From contig DASUFI010000019.1 of NCBI GenBank assembly GCA_036274635.1, positions 1 to 9,014 of the forward strand: a stretch of 9,014 nt of DNA. Direction: 5' to 3'. Made by a program: the position numbers and the translations under genes. Origin of the DNA: DASUFI01 sp036274635 (GTDB lineage Bacteria; Planctomycetota; B15-G4). The first letter of the stretch is position 1; every line of letters begins with the position of its first letter. Positions 1 through 5,431 of this stretch are shown here, piece by piece. Under the pieces are notes generated by a model. It was not told the origin of the DNA and ran no database searches. It was given only the letters and a program-made list of their open reading frames with translations.

Positions 1-1082
1 ACCAGCGCCGGCTCGCGGCCCAGCGTCTCGGGCGGATGCACGCCCGGACGGCGGAAGCGGCCCTCCACGAGCCAGCGCGCGCAGATCGTGGCCGGGAAGC
101 CCGTCGTCCGCGACATGCTGCGCGTGCGCGTCTCGGGGTCGTAGCGGTCGAACAGGTCCCAGGTCAGGCGCACGCGCCGGCCGGTTTCGACGCCCACGGC
201 GGAGACGCGCATCACGGTGAGGTCCTCCTCACCGTCCTCGAAGGTCCACTTGGGGAAGAGCAGCGAGGAGGTCACGTCCAGCGGCCGGACCTGCGCGCGG
301 CCGCCGTCCGCGGTGCGCACCTCGACTGGCTCCTTGCCGAACAAGCCCGTGTCGCGCAGCACGCGCATCAGGGCGATGTGGCCCGGGTAGCGCATGGTCT
401 TCTCCTTCATCCACGGCACCTCGAGCGTGGACGCGAGGCTGCGCAGGCCGTCGGTGTTGAAGGCCTCCAGCGTGCCGATGCCGGGGAACTCCAGCAGCTC
501 GGGCTCGCTGAGCGCCTCGCGCACCACGATCTCGCCGCGCTCGACGAGGCGCGAGGGGCGCGTGTACTCCTCGAGCACGTCGTGCGGCGCGAAGGGCGCC
601 TTGTACTCCCACGGCCAGCGGCGCACGACGGGCAGGCCGCCCACGTAGATCTCCAACGACTCGCAGGGAGCGAGGCGCGAAGCGGCGTGGCCACAGAGGA
701 TGTTGCTCATGCCGGGCGCGACGCCGCAGTCGACCACCGCCGTCACGCCGCGCGACTGCGCCAGCGCCGACAGCTCCAGCGGGTCCTCGGCCATGAACGA
801 GATGTCCACGTAGGGCTTGCCCGCCTCGATGACCGCCCGCAGCGTCTGCAGCCCCAGCACCGAGGCCAGCCCGCCCACCACCAGGTCGGCCTCGCCCGCG
901 AGGCGCGTGACGAGCGCGGGGTCCGAGAGGTCCGCCTGCTGCGTGCCGAGGCCGTGCCGCGCGAGCCGCGCCAGCGCGGCCTCGCTGCGGTCCGCGACCG
1001 TGACGCTGAAGCGCTTGTCCGCGGCAAGGTCCACCGCCATCGCCGATCCGACCATGCCGCCACCGAGCACGAGAGCTTTCAT
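1..1082 (-). CDS. Saccharopine dehydrogenase-family oxidoreductase (3' end cut by window edge)
   Basis: The 360 visible residues begin with a Rossmann dinucleotide-binding fold: MKALVLGGGMVG has the Gly-rich loop at residues 7-12, and an acidic D31 ends the second strand. The signature VVDCGVAPGMSN (about 117-127) and the segments FPGIGTLEAFNTDGLRS (about 199-215) and MKEKTMRYPGH (about 225-235) are typical of bacterial saccharopine dehydrogenase / LYS9-like proteins. These interconvert saccharopine with allysine plus glutamate, or act on related imine substrates. The exact substrate cannot be fixed from sequence, because the family also holds carboxynorspermidine-type enzymes. Family members run near 390-400 residues, so probably only 30-40 residues are missing. 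The start is the ATG read at 1082-1080, chosen because the Rossmann fold begins directly there; no clear Shine-Dalgarno precedes it. The protease gene lies 63 bp upstream on the same strand, so co-transcription is possible. The lat gene further right shares the allysine intermediate. Confidence 0.88.
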   Translation of the reverse strand, partial: MKALVLGGGMVGSAMAVDLAADKRFSVTVADRSEAALARLARHGLGTQQADLSDPALVTRLAGEADLVVGGLASVLGLQTLRAVIEAGKPYVDISFMAEDPLELSALAQSRGVTAVVDCGVAPGMSNILCGHAASRLAPCESLEIYVGGLPVVRRWPWEYKAPFAPHDVLEEYTRPSRLVERGEIVVREALSEPELLEFPGIGTLEAFNTDGLRSLASTLEVPWMKEKTMRYPGHIALMRVLRDTGLFGKEPVEVRTADGGRAQVRPLDVTSSLLFPKWTFEDGEEDLTVMRVSAVGVETGRRVRLTWDLFDRYDPETRTRSMSRTTGFPATICARWLVEGRFRRPGVHPPETLGREPAL

Positions 1083-1145
1083 GGCGCGGCAGGTTAGCGG
1101 ACGGCGCGCGCGCGGCGGAAGACCCGCGGTCGGGCTCGACCATCG

Positions 1146-3053
1146 CTAGAACGGGATCAGCGTGCTCGCGATGTTCGTCGCGCCCATCACCGCGCCCGTG
1201 CCGTCCTGCAGGTCCACGATCTCGCTCCAGACCGTGACGAAGGAGAGCCCCGTCGGGATGGTGATCCCGAAGCTCCCCAGCCCGTTGGCCGGGAGCGCCT
1301 GCACGTTGAGGATGATGAAGTTGGTCAGGATCGTCGCGCCCTGGTAGGTGAAGGTGGACGGGCTGAGCGCGATGAGCAGGAAGGCCGAGTCGGACGAGCC
1401 GCCGCCGTAGTCCCAGGTCAGCGTCTGCCCGCCCTGCACCAGCGCGGGCACGACCATCTTGGGCGGCAGCGTCTCGGTGTAGACCAGCGGCACCGCGTTG
1501 CTCGTGCCTGCCGCGGTGGTCACGGTGACGTTCTTGCTGCCCAGCGTCGTGACCGCCGGCGGCGTGAGCGTGATGCTGGCGTCGCTCACCACCTGGAAGC
1601 CGTCCGGCGTGGAGAGGTTCACGCCCCCCACCGAGACGACCGTGGCGCCGCTGAAGTGGCTGCCCGACAGCGTCACCTGCGCCGGCTGGAAGGCCACCAC
1701 CGAGGGCGGCGTCAGGCTGCTGATGACCGGCGGCTGCGCCGTTCCGCCCGACGGGTCGAAGCCCTCCAGCGACATCGCGCCCGTGCCCAGCGGATCCAGC
1801 CACTGCTTCACGCTGTTCCACGCGCTGTCGAAGCGGCCATAGAAGTCGTCGAAGGGGAAGCTGCAGGTGGCCGCGCCGCCGTACAGCTGGCCGAGGAAGT
1901 GGCCGGTGTTGTCCAGCAGCGGGCAGCCGCTGCTGCCGGGCTCGGTGACGCCGTCGTCCCACTGCCCGATGTGCCACTGGCTGCCGCTCTTCGTGGGCGG
2001 GTTGTCGTCGAAGGAGATCTTCTTCACGTCCCCCTCGGGATGATGGATCGTGAGCGTGCTCGGCGGCGCGATGCCGCTGTGGTTCCAGCCGAGGAAGTAG
2101 GGCGCGTAGCTCACCGGGATGGGCGAGGTGATCTTCACCAGCCGGAAGTCGAGGCTGCTGCTGGCCGCCATCTGCGTGCTGCCCTGCATCGTGTGGTTGG
2201 TGGGCGCCGTGCCGCTGCCGCAGCCGCTCTTCTCGTAGTTGAAGCGGAAGATGGCGTTGCTCAGGCCGCCGCAGTGGTTGGCCGCCATGTAGTACTGCGT
2301 GCCGTCGTTGGCGGTGTTGTTGACGAGCGAGCCCGTGCACAGCCCACCGCCGATGATGAGCAGCGTCACCGCGCGCTTGTGCACCTGCCACGGCGCCCCC
2401 ACCGGGCAGTTGATGTCGTTCTCGCACGCGCCGGCCGCCTCGGTGCCGCCACCGCTCTTGTCGATCAGCGTGTACAGGTCCCGGTAATCGTGCACCACGG
2501 CGCCGACGCGCAGCGCGCCCAGCCCCGCCACGGCAGCCGGCTCGAAGTACTCCAGCGTCACCGCCGAGCCCGGCACCGGCTCGATCGCAAACTCCCCGTC
2601 CTCCTTCACGTTGCGGTCGTCGTAGGCGCCCAGCACCGACGACAGGTCGTCGTTGTACACCCACAGCGCCGCGCCCTGCGGCAGCCGGTACGCGCTGAAC
2701 AGCAGCCCGAGGCTGTACGCGCCGTTCGACGCGATGCGCAGCCGCCACACCCGGTCGCCGCCGGGCAGCGTGGTCCACGCGCCCGCCTCCGTGCCCAGGT
2801 CCACCGGCAGCGTGGCGCCGAACCTGAACGGCACGTCCTTGCCGGCCTGCGCGTCCTCGGCCAGGTAGCTGCCCACGTCCACCGGCTCCATCGACACCGT
2901 CGGCGGCGCCCCGAACAGCGCGCGCACGTCCGCCGCGCCCCCGAGGCTCGGCGGCGTGCCACCCCACTGCAGCTGCGCGGCCACCGGCCCGACGAGCAGC
3001 GCCACGGCCAGCACGGTGCAAACGGACGAGAAGCGCGAGGACAACGTGCGCAT
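1146..3053 (-). CDS. Secreted lysyl endopeptidase-like serine protease (S1 fold) with IPT/TIG domain and C-terminal tail
   Basis: This 635-residue preproprotein has a signal peptide at 1-27 (ending GPVAAQ), a propeptide of roughly 175 residues, and a trypsin-fold domain from about 205 to 425. An IPT/TIG domain follows (about 441-526), then a beta-rich tail (about 530-635). The triad is visible: H260 in MAANHCGG, D302 in LDFRLVKI, S375 in EPGSSGCP. Cysteines 210, 216, 239, 261, 278 and 397 match, from memory, the order and approximate spacing of the three disulfides of Achromobacter protease I. D403, six residues after C397, is a candidate lysine-selecting S1 residue. C377, two residues after the catalytic serine, is extra. 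The start was set at the second in-frame ATG (3053), because GGAG lies seven bases upstream and the signal peptide begins there; the upstream ATG at 3083 would add ten residues before it. It is probably exported and self-processed. Lysine specificity is inferred. Confidence 0.9.
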   Translation of the reverse strand: MRTLSSRFSSVCTVLAVALLVGPVAAQLQWGGTPPSLGGAADVRALFGAPPTVSMEPVDVGSYLAEDAQAGKDVPFRFGATLPVDLGTEAGAWTTLPGGDRVWRLRIASNGAYSLGLLFSAYRLPQGAALWVYNDDLSSVLGAYDDRNVKEDGEFAIEPVPGSAVTLEYFEPAAVAGLGALRVGAVVHDYRDLYTLIDKSGGGTEAAGACENDINCPVGAPWQVHKRAVTLLIIGGGLCTGSLVNNTANDGTQYYMAANHCGGLSNAIFRFNYEKSGCGSGTAPTNHTMQGSTQMAASSSLDFRLVKITSPIPVSYAPYFLGWNHSGIAPPSTLTIHHPEGDVKKISFDDNPPTKSGSQWHIGQWDDGVTEPGSSGCPLLDNTGHFLGQLYGGAATCSFPFDDFYGRFDSAWNSVKQWLDPLGTGAMSLEGFDPSGGTAQPPVISSLTPPSVVAFQPAQVTLSGSHFSGATVVSVGGVNLSTPDGFQVVSDASITLTPPAVTTLGSKNVTVTTAAGTSNAVPLVYTETLPPKMVVPALVQGGQTLTWDYGGGSSDSAFLLIALSPSTFTYQGATILTNFIILNVQALPANGLGSFGITIPTGLSFVTVWSEIVDLQDGTGAVMGATNIASTLIPF

Positions 3054-3148
3054 GGAGAGACTCCAGGGAGTGGCCCACGCCATACGTCTTCGGGGAGGGG
3101 CGCGGGCAGCGGCAGGATACCCGATTCCGCTACAGTGCCGGGCTCGCC

Positions 3149-3955
3149 ATGGCCACCATCTTCCGCGCCCTCATGACGGCCGTCCTCCTCCTCTGCGGCT
3201 GGGCCGCGTGGTCGGGCCTGCAAGCCGCCGACGACGCCGCGCGCGCCGGCCACGTGAGCGCCGGCTTGATCACGTCACTCCTCGCCGCGCTCGTGCAGTC
3301 GCTGCCCTTCGCCTACTTCCTCGGCACCGGCTTCTGGGTGCGCGCCTTCGCCCGCGCCAGCCGCGCCGGCCCGCTCTGGGAAGAGCGCCACAAGCAGTGG
3401 ATGAAGAGTCGCAGTTACCCCGTGATGTATCTGCCGCCCGCGCTGACCCTGCTGGCCGCGCTCTCCGGCATCGCGACCGGCGCCGGCCACGCGCCCGCCT
3501 GGCTGCACGGCCTGCTCGCCGCCGGCGCCACCCTCGCGACCCTCGCCGCCCTCGTCCTCGTGCCCGCCGAGATGCAACGCAACTCGGCCCTCATGGACGA
3601 ACTGGCCGCGCGCCACCAGGTGCCCCGCCCCGCCACCCCCGAATACGCCCGGCTCGTGGCCGAGGAGGAGCAGCACGCGCTGCCGGCCCTCTTCCAGCTG
3701 TCACGGGTGGTGCTGTTCCTCGCCGCCCAGCTCGTCGTCGTCTGGCTCTACCTCCGCTTCGGCACCGAGGGCTGGCGCGACACACCTTTCGCGCCCTTCG
3801 GCGCCGGCGCCGTCGTGCTGCTCACACTGGGCCTCGGGCTCAATGACATCCACGACCCGCAGCGGCCGGCGCCCCCGGCCCGGGCCTGGCGCAAGGCGCT
3901 GGCCGTGGGCGGCGTGTGCGGTGCAGCGCTGATCGCGGTGCTGGCGCTGGGCTGA
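3149..3955 (+). CDS. Multi-pass integral membrane protein, function unknown
   Basis: The 268-residue product is strongly hydrophobic, with about six or seven likely membrane segments near residues 5-25, 40-63, 91-112, 118-140, 179-202, 216-233 and 249-267. A basic/charged stretch (about 64-88, including WEERHKQWMKSR) and an acidic stretch (about 165-178, with EEEQH) form the main hydrophilic loops. No family signature was recognised. Codon use, with G/C in nearly every third position, matches the neighbours, and the reading frame spans the whole stretch between the divergent protease gene and the first repeat unit. The ATG at 3149 is the first in frame but lacks a clear Shine-Dalgarno. A weak TACAGT element at 3131-3136 sits so close that a leaderless transcript is conceivable. 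The protease is transcribed away from it across a 95-bp gap. Confidence 0.75.
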   Translation: MATIFRALMTAVLLLCGWAAWSGLQAADDAARAGHVSAGLITSLLAALVQSLPFAYFLGTGFWVRAFARASRAGPLWEERHKQWMKSRSYPVMYLPPALTLLAALSGIATGAGHAPAWLHGLLAAGATLATLAALVLVPAEMQRNSALMDELAARHQVPRPATPEYARLVAEEEQHALPALFQLSRVVLFLAAQLVVVWLYLRFGTEGWRDTPFAPFGAGAVVLLTLGLGLNDIHDPQRPAPPARAWRKALAVGGVCGAALIAVLALG

Positions 3956-4002
3956 GGCCGGGCGCGCCCCCTCTCGCAGGCCTGGGGTCGGTCGCGCACC
4001 GT

Positions 4003-4047
4003 GAACTGAAGCGACACACCTGCGTTGCACATGCGTCGCTTCAGTTC
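4003..4047. repeat. Hairpin A of unit 1
   Basis: The outer stem is a perfect 13 bp: GAACTGAAGCGAC (4003-4015) pairs with GTCGCTTCAGTTC (4035-4047). After a short mismatched zone containing two further pairs, an apical TGC/GCA stem (4021-4023 with 4027-4029) closes a three-base GTT loop. Confidence 0.88.
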
Positions 4048-4074
4048 GGGGAGCGATGGCCAGTTCCGCCCCGC

Positions 4075-4119
4075 GCACTGAAGCGTCACTCATGCATTGC
4101 ATGTGCGTCGCTTCAGTTC
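4075..4119. repeat. Hairpin B of unit 1
   Basis: The outer stem ACTGAAGCG (4077-4085) pairs with CGCTTCAGT (4109-4117). An inner zone with alternating pairs follows, including a T-T mismatch directly after the stem. A perfect five-pair apex CATGC/GCATG (4091-4095 with 4099-4103) closes an ATT loop. The 5' foot reads GCACTG instead of GAACTG, so the outermost pairing is lost on the side facing the spacer. Confidence 0.85.
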
Positions 4120-4270
4120 ACGGCGCGCCGGGACCCTTGCGGCTCCGCGGCCGCCCGGCGGTACGATGCGCACTTCGGGCGCGCGTAGCGGGCAAGTCCG
4201 GACCTCACCGGGCAAGGCGCGGGAGCAGTGAGGGCCTCAGGATGAAAGGTGCTTCGCAGAGGACGACGGC

Positions 4271-4513
4271 ATGAGCCGCCCGTCGCGCACGGTGCCCCGG
4301 GCGACTGTGCTGCTCGCCTTCGTGGCACTCCTTCTGGCCTTCGTGCCATGCTTCGACGTGTTCGTGGCGCGCCCGGCGGCCTCCTTCCTCCCGGCCACGA
4401 AAGGCTGGCAATCGGCGCTCGCGATCGCTGTCTGGCTCCTGGCGGCGGCGGCCTCGATCACCGTCTGCCGGATGGTCGTGCGACGGGTGAACCGACGGCC
4501 ACCCACTCGCTGA
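4271..4513 (+). CDS. Small two-helix membrane protein, unknown function
   Basis: The 80-residue product has two probable membrane helices, near residues 11-30 (TVLLAFVALLLAFVP) and 46-68 (WQSALAIAVWLLAAAAS), and a basic tail (RRVNRRPPTR). No family was recognised. The ATG at 4271 is preceded by GAGG eight bases upstream, a reasonable ribosome binding site, which together with the hydrophobic pattern supports a real gene despite its small size. It lies inside the segment bounded by the two double-hairpin units, with 147 bp between unit 1 and the start codon. The DUF486-like gene begins 62 bp after its stop on the same strand, so the two may share a transcript. A chance reading frame cannot be excluded in DNA this rich in G and C. 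Confidence 0.5.
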   Translation: MSRPSRTVPRATVLLAFVALLLAFVPCFDVFVARPAASFLPATKGWQSALAIAVWLLAAAASITVCRMVVRRVNRRPPTR

Positions 4514-4575
4514 ACGGTGGCATCCCGCCCCGCGCCGCGGCACGCTGATCGGGCGCACTCCTGGAGGCCCCCGCC

Positions 4576-4929
4576 CTGAACCTCTCCGTCTTCGCCCGCG
4601 CCGCCGGCCTGCTCGTCTGCAGCAACGTCTTCATGACCTTCGCCTGGTACGCGCACCTGCGGAACCTGTCCGCCAAGCCCTGGTACGTGGCCGCCCTGCT
4701 GAGCTGGGGCATCGCGCTCTTCGAGTACCTGCTGCAGGTGCCGGCCAACCGCATCGGCTACCAGGCCATGAGCCTCGGGCAGCTGAAGATCCTGCAGGAG
4801 GTCATCACGCTGTCCGTCTTCGTGCCCTTCGCCGTGTTCTACATGGGCGAGAAGCCGCGGCTCGACTTCCTGTGGGCCGGGCTGTGTCTGTGCGGGGCGG
4901 TGTACTTCATGTTCCGCAGGGGGGCGTGA
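4576..4929 (+). CDS. DUF486 / DMT-superfamily small membrane protein with likely CTG start
   Basis: The protein is about 117 residues with four probable membrane helices (about 5-27, 35-54, 72-90, 96-114). It shows the very conserved DUF486 pattern: SNVFMTFAWYAHL (about 16-28), SWGIALFEYLLQVPANRIGY (43-62), LKILQEVITLSVFVPFAVFY (70-89) and DFLWAGLCLCGAVYFMFR (97-114). The family resembles small drug/metabolite transporters, but no substrate is known. The first in-frame ATG (4633) would cut off the conserved first helix. The frame is open from just after a TGA at 4546-4548 and contains no ATG, GTG or TTG before 4633. A CTG at 4576 has GGAG (4563-4566) nine bases upstream and restores an N-terminus of the expected length, MNLSVFARAAGLLVCSNVF, so CTG is the best start. 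It sits between the two double-hairpin units. Confidence 0.85.
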   Translation: MNLSVFARAAGLLVCSNVFMTFAWYAHLRNLSAKPWYVAALLSWGIALFEYLLQVPANRIGYQAMSLGQLKILQEVITLSVFVPFAVFYMGEKPRLDFLWAGLCLCGAVYFMFRRGA

Positions 4930-4984
4930 GGGGCTGAATCGCCCGGCGGACCGGCGCGCGGTCAAGGGGTTGGTCCCGCGCCGT

Positions 4985-5029
4985 GAACTGAAGCGACGCA
5001 TGTGCAGTGCATCCGTGACGCTTCAGTGC
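4985..5029. repeat. Hairpin C of unit 2
   Basis: The outer stem ACTGAAGCG (4987-4995) pairs with CGCTTCAGT (5019-5027). The apical stem TGC/GCA (5003-5005 with 5009-5011) closes an AGT loop. The 3' foot reads AGTGC rather than AGTTC. Its reverse complement matches hairpin B at 44 of 49 positions when the outer CCGTG box is included. Confidence 0.85.
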
Positions 5030-5055
5030 GCGCGGCGCTGGCCCGTGTCCGAATC

Positions 5056-5102
5056 TGAACTGAAGCGACGCTCAGGCAGTGCATGAGCGACGCTTCAGTT
5101 CA
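5056..5102. repeat. Hairpin D of unit 2
   Basis: This is the best-paired of the four. The 12-bp outer stem TGAACTGAAGCG (5056-5067) pairs with CGCTTCAGTTCA (5091-5102). A single A-A mismatch is followed by six pairs, CGCTCA (5069-5074) with TGAGCG (5084-5089), one G-A mismatch, and GC/GC closing an AGT loop (5078-5080). The inner stem sequence differs from hairpins A-C, yet pairing is kept. Confidence 0.9.
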
Positions 5103-5105
5103 CGG

Positions 5106-5431
5106 CACGCGCGGGGACACCGGCGCCGGTGGCGGGAACGGTCCCGGACGGCCGGTTTCGGCCGCGCCACGCAGCTGGGTTGCGCGGAAGCGATTCGTCC
5201 GCCAGAATTGCCCGCCTTCCCGGTCCTCGAGGTTCCCGCGTGACGCCCCGACAGCTCGATCGCTCGGCCACGCTGAGGGCGCGCCCGATGTCGGCGCGCC
5301 CGGACCTCTTCGCGCCGCCACCGCGCCGCTGACGCCTCGCGGCGGGCGCGCGCCTCGTGCGCCGCCGCCGCGCCGCCGGCCCCGGAGCCGGCCGTCAGTC
5401 AGCCCCGCCCCCGCGCCGAAGAGACACTCCG
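5106..5431. other. Gene-free leader between repeat unit 2 and lat
   Basis: Reading frames here give low-complexity Arg/Pro/Ala-rich translations with no recognisable domain, and none has a convincing ribosome binding site. The stretch is GC-rich, with one more AT-containing patch near 5190-5210 that may hold a promoter. I see no tRNA, riboswitch or clear terminator. It is the most likely place for lat regulation. Confidence 0.5.
5180..5208 (+). promoter_or_regulatory. Possible sigma-70-type promoter upstream of lat
   Basis: TTGCGC (5180-5185) and CAGAAT (5203-5208) each match the -35 and -10 consensus at four of six positions and are separated by exactly 17 bases. It is the most AT-containing patch of the leader. 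It would give a leader of roughly 215 bases, and chance occurrence is quite possible. Confidence 0.2.

Larger units (their letters stand above)
3999..4123. repeat. Double-hairpin repeat unit 1 (125 bp, left copy)
   Basis: This unit holds two palindromes (4003-4047 and about 4075-4119) separated by a 27-base spacer. It begins CCGTGAACTGAAGCG and ends with the exact reverse complement, CGCTTCAGTTCACGG, so it is palindromic overall. A second unit of exactly the same length lies 982 bp to the right. Hand alignment without gaps gives about 93 of 125 identities whether unit 2 is taken directly or reverse-complemented. Similarity extends outside the unit: 3984-3998 matches 4966-4980 at 12 of 15 positions. 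It starts 43 bp after the stop of the membrane protein gene and lies outside coding sequence, like REP/BIME elements. No REP-associated transposase is in the window, so that assignment is by analogy. Confidence 0.9.
4981..5105. repeat. Double-hairpin repeat unit 2 (125 bp, right copy)
   Basis: Like unit 1, it opens with CCGTGAACTGAAGCG and closes with CGCTTCAGTTCACGG, with two palindromes (4985-5029 and 5057-5101) around a 27-base spacer. The spacer core GCGCTGGCCCGT (5035-5046) matches GCGATGGCCAGT (4053-4064) in direct orientation, and so does the left flank. However, the altered GTGC foot facing the spacer in hairpin C mirrors the GCAC foot of hairpin B, as if inverted. Orientation relative to unit 1 is therefore ambiguous. 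It begins 51 bp after the DUF486 stop. Confidence 0.9.

Noticed and set aside
1001..1018. CTGAAGCGCTT inside the saccharopine dehydrogenase gene as a fifth repeat copy
   Set aside because: It shares only the short CTGAAGCG core, lacks the partner arm and lies in conserved coding sequence.
36..1097. Long plus-strand frame opposite the saccharopine dehydrogenase gene
   Set aside because: Its translation is low-complexity Arg/Ala/His-rich with no domain, while the minus strand gives a clear Rossmann enzyme. It is a shadow of GC-rich coding sequence.
1128..1141. Short hairpin GGTCG/CGACC just after the protease stop as a terminator
   Set aside because: It has only five pairs and no T-tract on the transcribed strand, so it is not distinguishable from background in such GC-rich DNA.
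4242..4274. Ten-codon frame (MKGASQRTTA) ending in ATGA overlap with the small membrane protein start, as a possible leader peptide
   Set aside because: It has no good ribosome binding site and no attenuator-like codon run or alternative hairpins. The overlap can occur by chance.
3999..5105. CRISPR array interpretation of the repeated palindromes
   Set aside because: There are only four imperfect palindromic copies in two pairs separated by genes, with no regular spacer series and no cas genes.
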